A stretch of DNA of 64,000 bases from Sphingomonas mali NBRC 15500 (GTDB taxonomy: Bacteria; Pseudomonadota; Alphaproteobacteria; Sphingomonadales; Sphingomonadaceae): assembly GCF_001598415.1 (NCBI RefSeq), contig NZ_BCYX01000016.1, positions 41,834 to 105,833 of the forward strand. Direction: 5' to 3'. This document shows, one piece after another, positions 1 to 7,451 of the stretch. The notes below the pieces were generated by a model, which searched no databases, had not been told where the DNA came from, and was given only the letters and a program-made list of their open reading frames with translations. Positions within the stretch are counted from its first letter, which is position 1. The number at the start of each line of letters is the position of its first letter. The translations under genes were made by a program, and so were the position numbers.

Positions 1-698
1 CGTTTCTCGATTGTCTGCCAGAGCGTGGCGAATGCGCGCGCCGCCGCCGAGCTTCCGGCGAACTGCCCCACCGCCGCGCGGCGATCGCCCATCTGTTCGA
101 CGATGCTGGCCATCGGGATAATCGGCCAGTCCGGCTGCGCGGCGACCGCTTCGCCGTGCAGCCTGCGCCGGCGGTCGACCATGACGTGGACCGGCAGAAC
201 CTTGGTCTTCCCCAGCGACGCGGCCATGTCGTGGAACGCGCGCTGCGACAGTGGCGAAGGGATGACGGGAACGACGATCAGGTCGGCGGCGCGGATCACC
301 TGTTCGCTGGTTTCGGTGAGGCCCGGCGGACAATCGAGGATCACCCGATCGTAATCCTTGGCCAGCGAGCCCAGCAGCTTTTGCAGCCGCTTCTTCTTGT
401 CTAGCTCGTGGAACAGCAGATCGAGCCCGCGCAGCGACGTGTCAGCGGCGATCACGTCGAGTCGCGCGATCGCGGTTGCGCGGGCGAGCTTGCTCGGTTC
501 GACGTCCTTGGTGAACACCGACTGCGCGTCGGCCTTGGCCTTTTTGGTCGGTAGCAGGAAGCTGCTTGCCGCTTGCGGATCGAGATCCCACAGCAGGGTA
601 CGACGCGATGACAGCGTAGCCGCGGCCCAGGCCAGATTGACCGCCAGCGTCGTTTTACCAACGCCACCTTTCAGGCTGTAGATCGCGATTGTCGCCAT
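1..698 (-). CDS. ParA-family ATPase, cut by the left window edge
   Basis: Reading from the ATG at 698 gives about 232 codons that run off the window without a stop. The product is a deviant Walker-A (MinD/ParA) ATPase: residues 10-17 read KGGVGKTT, with the signature lysine at 10 and the P-loop lysine at 15. A DLDPQ Walker A' motif follows at 38-42 and a DCPPG Walker B at 122-126. There is no N-terminal helix-turn-helix, so it resembles the short solitary ParA proteins rather than a plasmid-type ParA. No parB lies next to it in the window, so whether it segregates DNA or positions another cargo is open. It is not MipZ, whose P-loop reads differently. A TGCCCA-N3-TGGGCA dyad lies 31 bp upstream. 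Confidence 0.88.
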   Translation of the reverse strand, partial: MATIAIYSLKGGVGKTTLAVNLAWAAATLSSRRTLLWDLDPQAASSFLLPTKKAKADAQSVFTKDVEPSKLARATAIARLDVIAADTSLRGLDLLFHELDKKKRLQKLLGSLAKDYDRVILDCPPGLTETSEQVIRAADLIVVPVIPSPLSQRAFHDMAASLGKTKVLPVHVMVDRRRRLHGEAVAAQPDWPIIPMASIVEQMGDRRAAVGQFAGSSAAARAFATLWQTIEK

Positions 699-729
699 GC
701 CCGCTCCTGTTGGGCCACGACCAGAAAGG

Positions 730-744
730 TGCCCAATATGGGCA
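730..744. promoter_or_regulatory. inverted repeat upstream of the ParA-like gene
   Basis: TGCCCA and TGGGCA are separated by ATA, a perfect 6-bp dyad 31 bp before the ParA-like ATG. It could be a repressor site for that gene; no regulator is identified. Confidence 0.3.
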
Positions 745-756
745 GAGGATGCAACA

Positions 757-782
757 GCGGTCCGCGCCGAAACGCGGACCGC
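757..782 (-). terminator. GC-rich stem-loop, likely terminator of the 793-1179 lipoprotein gene
   Basis: GCGGTCCGCG and CGCGGACCGC form a perfect 10-bp stem around a 6-nt loop, 10 bp past the stop of the minus-strand lipoprotein gene. The downstream U-tract is poor, so termination may be imperfect. Confidence 0.55.
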
Positions 783-792
783 CGGGTTAAAA

Positions 793-1179
793 TCAGGCGT
801 CGCAGGTCTGGGCAGGCTTGCCCGGCGCGGTCAGCTTGATCGATTTGGGCGTGCCCGACACTTCCCAGCCGCCGTCGGCGACATAGGGCTTGCCCGCTTC
901 GGGGGCCTTCAGCACGACCGGCGCGGCGTCCGCCGGGGCCGACACGGTCAGCTGCTTGTCGCCTTCGAAGAAAGTCACGTGCGCCAACGTGTTATCGCCA
1001 TGGCAGCGCATCGAGACCTCGGCCTTGATCGCCGGCGGAAGCTCGAACTTCGGCTTGGCGGCGACCGTCTTGTTCTCGACGGTGGTCGAGTTCTCGACGG
1101 TGGTGCTCGAGGTCTTGGATTGACAGGCCGTCAGCGCCAGAAGCGCCACGGCGGTTGCGGGGAGAAGGGGGGTCTTCAT
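793..1179 (-). CDS. small lipoprotein of unknown function
   Basis: This 128-residue protein begins with a signal sequence ending in the lipobox LTAC, so the mature protein should be a lipid-anchored envelope protein starting at Cys19. A short Ser/Thr/Val/Glu-rich linker containing a direct repeat of STTVEN follows. The remaining ~90 residues look like a small beta-rich domain with two further cysteines (in the MRCHG segment and at QTCDA near the C-terminus) that could form a disulfide. The open frame extends further upstream, but the ATG at 1179 is the one giving a proper signal peptide. I do not recognise the family. Confidence 0.7.
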   Translation of the reverse strand: MKTPLLPATAVALLALTACQSKTSSTTVENSTTVENKTVAAKPKFELPPAIKAEVSMRCHGDNTLAHVTFFEGDKQLTVSAPADAAPVVLKAPEAGKPYVADGGWEVSGTPKSIKLTAPGKPAQTCDA

Positions 1180-1267
1180 AGGCTTTTGCGCTTCGCGCAC
1201 GCAGCAGCCAAGGTCAAGATGTAACCATTTTGGGCCGTTCCGGGCATGATGCGTTGCAACAAAAGTG

Positions 1268-2626
1268 TCATTCGTGAAATTCGTCCATATCCGGGATGCG
1301 ACCGAACGCAATTTTCGTACCGACGCGATCGATCCGTCCTCCATAAAACGGTCCGAGCGAGACGGCGTGACGGCCGAATTTCTCGTTGAGCCGGTCCATC
1401 GCGCGGCTGAGCGCCAGCCCGCGTGTTTCACGGGCCAACGGGTCGTCGGGATCGAGGTGCTCGAACAGCGACCCTTGCTCGCCGGCGACCGGGACGATCT
1501 CGTTTAGCGTCACGCCGATCATCCGCACGCGCAGCGAGCCGTGACGCAAGCGCCCTTCTTCGGCCAACCGGGGAAACAAGGCGTCGAGCGCGGCGAGGAC
1601 CTGGAAACTGTCCTGTGTCGGGGCCAGGCGGCGGCTGGTCTGCCACACGACCTTGTCCTGCTCGAACCGGACGTGAAGGACCAGCAAGCGCGCCGCATAG
1701 CCCTTGCGGCGCAGCCGGCTCGCTGCCTTGAGCGCCAGGCGCCGCGCGGTCAGCCGCACCGGCTCGAGCCCGCGCTTGCCGGGCGACAGCACATGACTGT
1801 GTCCGATCGACCGCGTGCGCGTCGCCTTGTCGGGCAAGTCGACGCCATGGAGCAGATACCAGAGTCGATCGCCGTTGGTGCCGCCCCAGGCGGTGCCGGC
1901 ATCGCGCGGTCGGCGCTCGCAATATTGACGGATATCGTTGACCCCGTCGCGGGCCAGCCGGCGCTCCATGTTCGCGCCGATTCCCGAAATGTCGCGCAAT
2001 GCCAGCCCGAACAATCGGTGTGGCAACTGCTCGGCGGTCAACACGATCAGCCCGTCGGGTTTCTGCATGTCGGAGGCGAGCTTGGCGAGAAGCCGGTTCG
2101 GCGCGATCCCGACCGACGAGGTCAGGCACTCGCCGACATTGGCGCGGATCCCCGCCTTGATCCGCCGTGCCAGCGCCACTGCCTGGTCTGGCGAATTCTC
2201 ATTGTCGAGCAGACGGCACGCTACTTCGTCGATCGAACAGACCCGCGTCACGGGGATGTGCTTCCAGATCTCCGCGATCACGGCGTCGTGGAACTCGACA
2301 TATTTGTCGTGGCGCGCCGGCGCGATCAGCAACTCGCGGCATAGTCTTTTGGCTTCCCAGACGGGCGTGCCGGTGGTGATGCCATAGCGCTTGGCTTCGA
2401 CCGACGCGGCGATCGCGACCGTCGTGTCGGACCCGACCGGCGCGACGATCACCGGTTTGCCGCGAAGGGCAGGGTCGAGTTGCTGTTCCACGCTGGCGAA
2501 ATAGGAGTTGAGGTCGAGGAACAACCAGCGCAGCGGCCGCGGCGGCAACGTCAGCTCGACCGACAAACCGTGCGCGTCGGCTGGAGCAGAGGATATCGAT
2601 TCGGCCAGCGCCATGACGCGGAACAT
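1268..2626 (-). CDS. Y-family (translesion) DNA polymerase
   Basis: The 452-residue product has the Y-polymerase hallmarks: the LDLNSYFASVE segment near residue 36 (first metal-binding Asp plus the steric-gate aromatic) and SIDE near residue 130, giving the second catalytic acidic pair. The palm/thumb ends with the helix-hairpin-helix region around the DISGIGANMERRLA stretch, and a little-finger domain follows. Because the catalytic acids are retained it should be active, unlike ImuB. It probably bypasses template lesions. No beta-clamp motif could be assigned with certainty. It lies 27 bp downstream of a base-excision glycosylase on the same strand, suggesting a two-gene repair unit. An alternative ATG lies four codons inside. 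Confidence 0.85.
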   Translation of the reverse strand: MFRVMALAESISSAPADAHGLSVELTLPPRPLRWLFLDLNSYFASVEQQLDPALRGKPVIVAPVGSDTTVAIAASVEAKRYGITTGTPVWEAKRLCRELLIAPARHDKYVEFHDAVIAEIWKHIPVTRVCSIDEVACRLLDNENSPDQAVALARRIKAGIRANVGECLTSSVGIAPNRLLAKLASDMQKPDGLIVLTAEQLPHRLFGLALRDISGIGANMERRLARDGVNDIRQYCERRPRDAGTAWGGTNGDRLWYLLHGVDLPDKATRTRSIGHSHVLSPGKRGLEPVRLTARRLALKAASRLRRKGYAARLLVLHVRFEQDKVVWQTSRRLAPTQDSFQVLAALDALFPRLAEEGRLRHGSLRVRMIGVTLNEIVPVAGEQGSLFEHLDPDDPLARETRGLALSRAMDRLNEKFGRHAVSLGPFYGGRIDRVGTKIAFGRIPDMDEFHE

Positions 2627-2653
2627 TATCAGAACATTGGCGCGCGAAACAGG

Positions 2654-3145
2654 TCAGAGATAATGGCGCAGCGCCGCCCATGCGCCCTGCTTCGCCGCGA
2701 TGCCGATCGTGTGGAGCGGGCTGCTCGATGGCAAGGCGAGGAGGTCATATCGCTGAACATGGTCTTCCATCAGCCGTAGGCCGATCTTGTGCGCCGTCCC
2801 GCCGTTGAAGGCGATCGCGCGCAACCAGGGCAGCTTGGCGGCGAGTTGCTCGAGATCGTTGGGCGCATGGTCGCGGATCGCGGCGTCGCTGCTGCCGGCG
2901 CGGGTGGCGGTCGCGACGACGTCCCACAGCCCGATATGCGCGTCGAGCAGCGTTGCGAGCCGATCCTCATAGTCCAAGGCCACCAGATCGCTTCCGACAA
3001 CTGGGGAGAGCAGCCGCCAGAACTGATTCTGCGGATGCGCATAGTATCGTTGCGCCGCCAAGCTGCGGTCGCCGGGAAGGCTGCCGCAGATCAACACTTT
3101 GGTCCGCTTATCGACCACCGGGGCAAAGGAGCGTTTGAGCGTCAC
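2654..3145 (-). CDS. DNA-deoxyinosine (hypoxanthine-DNA) glycosylase, UDG superfamily
   Basis: The protein starts at the GTG at 3145 and has 163 residues, the usual size for family 6 (HDG-type) members of the uracil-DNA glycosylase superfamily. The segment ICGSLPGDRSLAAQRYYAHP followed by QNQFW is the family's active-site region, and LPSSSPLH near the C-terminus is the DNA-intercalation loop motif. Members remove hypoxanthine (deaminated adenine) from DNA to begin base excision repair. Without a GTG start the open frame extends unnaturally far through non-conserved sequence; no strong ribosome-binding site helps the choice. It is followed by the translesion polymerase gene. Confidence 0.8.
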   Translation of the reverse strand: MTLKRSFAPVVDKRTKVLICGSLPGDRSLAAQRYYAHPQNQFWRLLSPVVGSDLVALDYEDRLATLLDAHIGLWDVVATATRAGSSDAAIRDHAPNDLEQLAAKLPWLRAIAFNGGTAHKIGLRLMEDHVQRYDLLALPSSSPLHTIGIAAKQGAWAALRHYL

Positions 3146-3235
3146 GGCAATAATGTAGCGCGCCCCACCAAGCGCGTCGCGCCTTGACCGCGCTGCCGGT
3201 TCGGGTGACGATCTTTGCCAATCAGGGAGATGGGC

Positions 3236-3505
3236 ATGAAGCGAGTGCTGTTGGTAGGGGTGGTCCTGGCCGTGCTGGCGGGATGCGGCGGCAGCCCGAC
3301 GGCGGTCGGACAGAATTCGGCTGACTCGATCACCACCACGGCTGTCGGCAATGTCGTCGCGACGGTGCCGAGCCCGACGCCGACGCCCACAGAGAATGCT
3401 GCTGCGGCGGCGACGCCCGACAACGTGGCGGCGGCTGACGATAGCGCGGGGGCTAATGAGACGTCGACCAACAGCGCGGCGAGCAGTGACGCCCACCAGG
3501 AGTAA
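3236..3505 (+). CDS. small Ala/Thr-rich lipoprotein
   Basis: An 89-residue protein with a signal sequence and a clear LAGC lipobox (Cys at about residue 16). The rest is low-complexity sequence rich in Ala, Thr, Ser, Asn and Asp with a short PTPTPT stretch, so it is probably an unstructured envelope lipoprotein. The ATG at 3236 is preferred to the one at 3230 because GGGAG at 3225-3229 is then about 6 nt upstream. Function unknown. A dispersed repeat follows. Confidence 0.65.
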   Translation: MKRVLLVGVVLAVLAGCGGSPTAVGQNSADSITTTAVGNVVATVPSPTPTPTENAAAAATPDNVAAADDSAGANETSTNSAASSDAHQE

Positions 3506-3521
3506 TCGGTAGGCCGGAAAA

Positions 3522-3689
3522 GCCCTCTTCCCCTTGCGGCAGGGGCCCGCTCGGCGCAGCCGAGTGGGAGGGTTGGGGGCGAGCCGCAGGCTCGCGCGGC
3601 GCGAAGCGCCGCCCCCTCATCCAAGCTTCGCTAGGCAGCAAGCTGCCAAGCCCCGCTATCCTTCTCCCACAAGGGGAGAAGGAAGGGGT
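3522..3689. repeat. dispersed palindromic intergenic repeat, copy 1
   Basis: The stretch between the small lipoprotein gene and cysK holds no gene. It contains several consecutive hairpins (GAGCCGCAGGCTC, GCGGCGCGAAGCGCCGC, GGCAGCAAGCTGCC), ending with the dyad CCTTCTCCC...GGGAGAAGG. A core resembling GGGGCCCGCT...GCAGC..AGTGGGA is shared with 59663-59806, marking it as one copy of a dispersed family. Confidence 0.75.
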
Positions 3690-3765
3690 AACCACACAAC
3701 AAGGAATTGACCGGCCCGCAGCAGCGATTGCTTGCCCGCGCCGCGCGGCGGTTTATCTAGGCCTC

Positions 3766-4740
3766 ATGCCCATCACGCCCGACACCCTGTCGCTCATCGG
3801 CCATACCCCTCTCGTCCGCCTCAAAGGGCCAAGCGAAGCGGCTGGCGCCGAGATTTTCGGCAAATGCGAATTCACCAATCCCGGCGCGAGCGTGAAGGAT
3901 CGCGCTGCGCTGTTCATCGTCCAGGATGCGGAGGAGCGCGGGCTGATCGCGCCGGGCGGCACGATCGTCGAGGGGACGGCGGGCAATACCGGCATCGGGC
4001 TGGCGCTGGTCGCCAATGCCAAGGGTTACAAGACGATCATCGTCATGCCCGAGACGCAGAGCCGGGAGAAGATGGACACGCTGCACGCGCTCGGCGCCGA
4101 ACTCGTCCTGGTGCCGGCCGCGCCTTATTCGAATCCTGGCCATTTCGTGCACACCAGCCGGCGTATCGCCGAAGAGACGCCGAATGCGATCTGGGCCAAT
4201 CAGTTCGACAATATCGCCAATCGCAAGGCCCATATCGTCGGGACCGCCGAAGAGATCTGGGATCAGATGGACGGCCGGATCGACGGGTTCACCTGTGCGG
4301 TGGGGACCGGCGGGACGCTGGCGGGCGTGGGGCTCGGCCTCAAGTCGCACGACGAGAAAGTGACGATCGCGCTCAGCGACCCCGACGGCGCCGCGCTTTA
4401 TTCTTATTATGCCTGTGGCGAACTCCGCAGCGAAGGATCATCGGTGGCGGAAGGGATCGGGCAAGCGCGGATCACCGCCAATCTCGAAGGCGCGCCGGTC
4501 GACACCCAATTCCGCATCTCGGACGCCGAAGGATATTATTGGGTCAGACGCCTGCTCGACGAAGAGGGGCTTTGCCTGGGGCTGTCGTCGGGTATCAATG
4601 TTGCCGGTGCCGTCGCGCTGGCAAAACAATTGGGTCCGGGGAGCAGGGTTGCGACGATCCTGTGCGACACGGGATTCCGCTACCTTTCAACGCTCTACAA
4701 CAACGACTGGTTGGCATCCAAAGGATTGGTTCCCGCCTAA
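3766..4740 (+). CDS. cysK: cysteine synthase (O-acetylserine sulfhydrylase), CysK type
   Basis: The 324-residue PLP enzyme makes L-cysteine from O-acetylserine and sulfide. The PLP lysine sits in GASVKDRAA near residue 43. EGTAGNTGIG near residue 70 binds the substrate carboxylate, GTGGTLAG near residue 183 forms the PLP phosphate loop, and LSSGIN near residue 279 lies on the pyridine side. The second half (YSYYACGELRSEGSS) matches the CysK clade common in alphaproteobacteria rather than CysM. It is apparently monocistronic, with a dispersed repeat upstream and a small membrane-protein gene downstream on the same strand. Confidence 0.93.
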   Translation: MPITPDTLSLIGHTPLVRLKGPSEAAGAEIFGKCEFTNPGASVKDRAALFIVQDAEERGLIAPGGTIVEGTAGNTGIGLALVANAKGYKTIIVMPETQSREKMDTLHALGAELVLVPAAPYSNPGHFVHTSRRIAEETPNAIWANQFDNIANRKAHIVGTAEEIWDQMDGRIDGFTCAVGTGGTLAGVGLGLKSHDEKVTIALSDPDGAALYSYYACGELRSEGSSVAEGIGQARITANLEGAPVDTQFRISDAEGYYWVRRLLDEEGLCLGLSSGINVAGAVALAKQLGPGSRVATILCDTGFRYLSTLYNNDWLASKGLVPA

Positions 4741-4809
4741 TGCGGTAGGCTGTGGCAACGGCAAGGTCGACAAACGCCTCGCGATGCGTTACATAAATGC
4801 CACACAAGT

Positions 4810-5088
4810 ATGAAAACACTGGTTCGCGACAACATTCAAACAATGCAGCGGGTGAAGGTCGGCATGATCGGTCTCGCGGCCGTATTGCTGATGATCGGCG
4901 TCGCCGCGGCCCTGTTCACGATCGTCAGCCGGGAACGTCCGCTCAAGGCGGTGGGCGCGCCCAAGGTCGATGTCGCCGCCAACCTTGCCGCGTCGAACAG
5001 CGCCGCCCCGGCCGATACCGCGACCAGCGAGCCACTCGCCGAAATGGGCGTGGCTCCGGCGGCATCGCCCACCCCCACCAAGCCCTGA
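4810..5088 (+). CDS. small single-pass membrane protein, unknown function
   Basis: A 92-residue protein with a short basic N-terminus, one hydrophobic segment (about residues 18-40) and a ~50-residue Ala/Pro-rich tail ending PTPTKP, probably periplasmic. It has no recognisable domain. The gene lies between cysK and the dcw promoter region. Codon use and third-position GC look native. Unrecognised. Confidence 0.5.
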   Translation: MKTLVRDNIQTMQRVKVGMIGLAAVLLMIGVAAALFTIVSRERPLKAVGAPKVDVAANLAASNSAAPADTATSEPLAEMGVAPAASPTPTKP

Positions 5089-5398
5089 TGTCCGTGCCCG
5101 CACCGGGAAGCGATGGGAAATCATCCCAAAGCTGGGCTGAGTCGTGGCGATTCCAACATTTCAAGTCCTCACGGGTGCCTTCAAGCGCCCGAAGGGCGGG
5201 CTATGGTTAAAGAAACTTTTATAATGTTTGTAATGGCTTAGCTTAGCTCGTCCAATACTGACCCATCAAACACCAAAAATTCCCATTGAATCCCATCCGG
5301 TGGCTTGATACGCCAGTCACCGGAAGTGGGGCGTTTTTACCCGTTGATTCTGATCACGTCGGCGCGAGCGAGGGCTCGTTCCGCGAACGGGAAAACGC
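5089..5398 (+). promoter_or_regulatory. dcw (mraZ) upstream regulatory region
   Basis: These 310 bases hold no gene. They contain a TATAAT-like hexamer at 5220-5225, a CtrA-like degenerate site at 5207-5221, four GANTC sites (5139, 5149, 5288, 5346) and the MraZ-type operator at 5262-5295. No convincing -35 hexamer accompanies the TATAAT, so the start point is undetermined. Confidence 0.6.
5262..5295 (-). promoter_or_regulatory. MraZ operator: four TGGG-type repeats, 10-bp period
   Basis: Read on the minus strand, TGGG occurs at 5295-5292 and 5285-5282, TGGT at 5275-5272, and TGGG at 5265-5262. All are exactly 10 bp apart. MraZ of E. coli is known to bind TGGGN repeats separated by 5 bp in front of mraZ. 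Position and spacing therefore support an autoregulatory MraZ site. Confidence 0.75.
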
Positions 5399-5905
5399 AT
5401 GTCTGGTTCGGGGCGAACGGTGGCTGGGAGCAGCATCTATACGGGTACGGCACTGCAGCTTGTCGATGACAAGAACCGCGTCTCTATCCCTGCCAAGTTC
5501 CGCGACGCCGTCATCGACAACACCCCGCCCGAGCGCTTCAAGAAAGGCCCGTTCGTCCTCATGGGCCAGCACCCCGAGGCGAAATGCCTGATCGCCTACG
5601 ACCAGGGCTATGTCGACGCGAAGCTGGCCAAGGCCGCGGCGGGTGATAACGACCCCGCGTTCAACGTCCTTCGCGTCATCGCCGGCGGTGCCGAGGAAGT
5701 CGGCTTCGACAGCACCGGCCGCGCCGTCATCATCAACTGGATGAAGGAAGAGGCGGGCATCACCAAGCACGCCTTCTTCTACGGGTCGCTGACGCATTTC
5801 GAGATTTGGGATCCCCACACCCTTCTCGCCGCGACCGACGACCAGGCTGCCCCCGTCCTCAAGCGCATCTGTCGCAACCTCATGCAGGAAAAGAACATCC
5901 TGTGA
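5399..5905 (+). CDS. mraZ: MraZ, transcriptional regulator of the dcw cluster
   Basis: This 168-residue protein carries two AbrB-like MraZ half-domains: [18 protein letters not shown] near residues 20-38 and [11 protein letters not shown] near residues 101-111. MraZ forms a ring that binds repeats upstream of its own operon and usually represses it. It is the first gene of the dcw cluster, as in most bacteria. The ATG at 5399 follows GAACGGGA. Its TGA overlaps the GTG start of rsmH. Confidence 0.95.
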   Translation: MSGSGRTVAGSSIYTGTALQLVDDKNRVSIPAKFRDAVIDNTPPERFKKGPFVLMGQHPEAKCLIAYDQGYVDAKLAKAAAGDNDPAFNVLRVIAGGAEEVGFDSTGRAVIINWMKEEAGITKHAFFYGSLTHFEIWDPHTLLAATDDQAAPVLKRICRNLMQEKNIL

Positions 5906-6849
5906 GCACGCCCACCCCCCATATTCCGGTGCTCATCGATGAGGTGATCGACGCTCTCCACCCCACCCCGGGAGAGCGTCATGTCGATGCGACCTTCGGC
6001 GCCGGCGGCTATACCCGGGCGATCCTCGCTAGGGGCGCCGAGGTGGTTGCGTTCGATCGCGACCCCGATGCGATTGCTGCCGGCCAGGACATGGTCGCTG
6101 CGTCGGACGGGCGCCTCACGCTTGTCGAGGCGCCGTTCTCCGCGCTCGAGTCCGAACTCGACGCCCGCGGCCTCGCGCCGGTCGATGGCGTGGTAATGGA
6201 TATCGGCGTGTCGTCGATGCAACTCGACCAGGCCGAGCGCGGCTTCTCGTTCCAGGGCGACGGGCCGCTCGACATGCGGATGAGCCAGTCGGGCGAGAGC
6301 GCCGCCGATTTCCTCAACAGCGCCGATGAGAGCGACATCGCCGATGTGCTCTACCTGTACGGCGAAGAGCCGCGCTCGCGCCGCGTTGCCCGTGCGATCG
6401 TCTCCGCAAGACCCCTTACGCGGACTTCCGAACTCGCGACCGTGGTGCGGAAGGCGCTAGGCCATAAGCCGCACGACAAGAAGGACCCCGCGACGCGGAC
6501 CTTCCAGGCCGTACGGATTCATATCAACCGGGAGCTCGGCGAGCTGGCCGATGGTCTCGCCGCGGCGGAGCGTGTGCTCAAGCCCGGTGGGCGGCTGGCT
6601 GTGGTGACCTTCCATAGCCTGGAGGATCGGCTGGTGAAGCATTTCCTGCGCGAGCGGAGCGGCGCGATGCCGTCCGGTTCGCGGCATCTGCCGCCTCAGG
6701 CCGCTCAGGCCGAAGCGACATTCGAAACGATCGGGCGCGCGGTGCGCCCCAGTGACGCCGAGCTGGCGCGGAACCCGCGTGCTCGTTCGGCGACCTTGCG
6801 TGTGGCCAGGCGGACCGCGTCGGCGGCCTGGGTTGCGGGAGAATTGTGA
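5902..6849 (+). CDS. rsmH: 16S rRNA m4C1402 methyltransferase RsmH
   Basis: A 315-residue SAM-dependent enzyme that N4-methylates C1402 of 16S rRNA in the ribosomal P site. [13 protein letters not shown] is the typical N-terminus. [14 protein letters not shown] near residue 30 is SAM motif I, and [11 protein letters not shown]...RGFSF near residue 100 is family specific. [11 protein letters not shown] and [12 protein letters not shown] are conserved C-terminal blocks. The GTG start at 5902 overlaps the mraZ stop, and the rsmH TGA overlaps the next ATG. Confidence 0.95.
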   Translation: MSTPTPHIPVLIDEVIDALHPTPGERHVDATFGAGGYTRAILARGAEVVAFDRDPDAIAAGQDMVAASDGRLTLVEAPFSALESELDARGLAPVDGVVMDIGVSSMQLDQAERGFSFQGDGPLDMRMSQSGESAADFLNSADESDIADVLYLYGEEPRSRRVARAIVSARPLTRTSELATVVRKALGHKPHDKKDPATRTFQAVRIHINRELGELADGLAAAERVLKPGGRLAVVTFHSLEDRLVKHFLRERSGAMPSGSRHLPPQAAQAEATFETIGRAVRPSDAELARNPRARSATLRVARRTASAAWVAGEL

Positions 6850-7451
6850 TGGTTGTGGCGCATCGATTTCGTTGGTTCGGCTGGTTCGTGCTCTGTGTGA
6901 GCGTGATTCTGGGCTGTTACCTCATGTCATCGCGCGTGGCGGCGGAACGCAACAAGCTCGCTGCGATCGAATCCTCGATCGCGCGGACGCAGCGCGACAT
7001 CACCGCGCTCGAAACCGAATTCGACACGCGCGCCAGCTTCGCGCAGCTGCAACGCTGGAACGGCGACACGCTGAAGCTGTCGGCGCCGACCGCCGGGCAG
7101 TATATCCGTAACGACGCCGAACTCGCCCAGGTCGATTTCAACGCGCCGGCACCGGCCGCGGGTCCGCAGATCCAGACCGCGGCGGCGGTCATTCCCAGCG
7201 CGCCGGTCGTGCCGGCGGATGCCGCCGTCGCTGCCAGCCCGGCAGCACCGGCGACGGCCGCGCCGGCCAAGATGAAGGAGGCGGTCGCGATGGTCTCGGC
7301 GCCCGTCGGGGCGAAACTCCAGCCTGTATCGGCCAAAGCGGCGATTAAGCCGAAGTCGTCGACCGTGGCGCTGCTCGATCGCAAGCTGCTCAGCGAAGCG
7401 ACTCTCGGCTCGCTGTCGCGCGGCGCGCGTCGGGAGGATGGCGCCCGATGA
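6849..7451 (+). CDS. ftsL: FtsL-like division protein
   Basis: A 200-residue bitopic protein: a short cytoplasmic N-terminus, one membrane helix (about residues 9-28), then a short coiled coil (about residues 30-60, RVAAERNKLAAIESSIARTQ onwards), and an Ala/Pro-rich C-terminal extension. Size, topology and position between rsmH and ftsI identify it as FtsL, which works with FtsB and FtsQ to activate FtsWI at the septum. Sequence conservation in FtsL is low, so the call rests mainly on synteny. The ATG at 6849 (TGATG) is preferred over the GTG at 6846 because it is coupled to the rsmH stop. Confidence 0.75.
   Translation: MVVAHRFRWFGWFVLCVSVILGCYLMSSRVAAERNKLAAIESSIARTQRDITALETEFDTRASFAQLQRWNGDTLKLSAPTAGQYIRNDAELAQVDFNAPAPAAGPQIQTAAAVIPSAPVVPADAAVAASPAAPATAAPAKMKEAVAMVSAPVGAKLQPVSAKAAIKPKSSTVALLDRKLLSEATLGSLSRGARREDGAR

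Noticed and set aside
1..698. ParA-like protein as MipZ, the FtsZ-positioning ATPase
   Set aside because: The P-loop reads KGGVGKTT with DLDPQ and lacks the MipZ-type N-terminal sequence; the match is to short general ParA proteins.
4409..4813. Long alternative frames inside cysK, murD, ftsI and other genes on both strands
   Set aside because: High-GC genes leave the opposite and shifted frames open; products are Arg/Ala/Pro-rich with no domains, and each lies under a well-supported gene.
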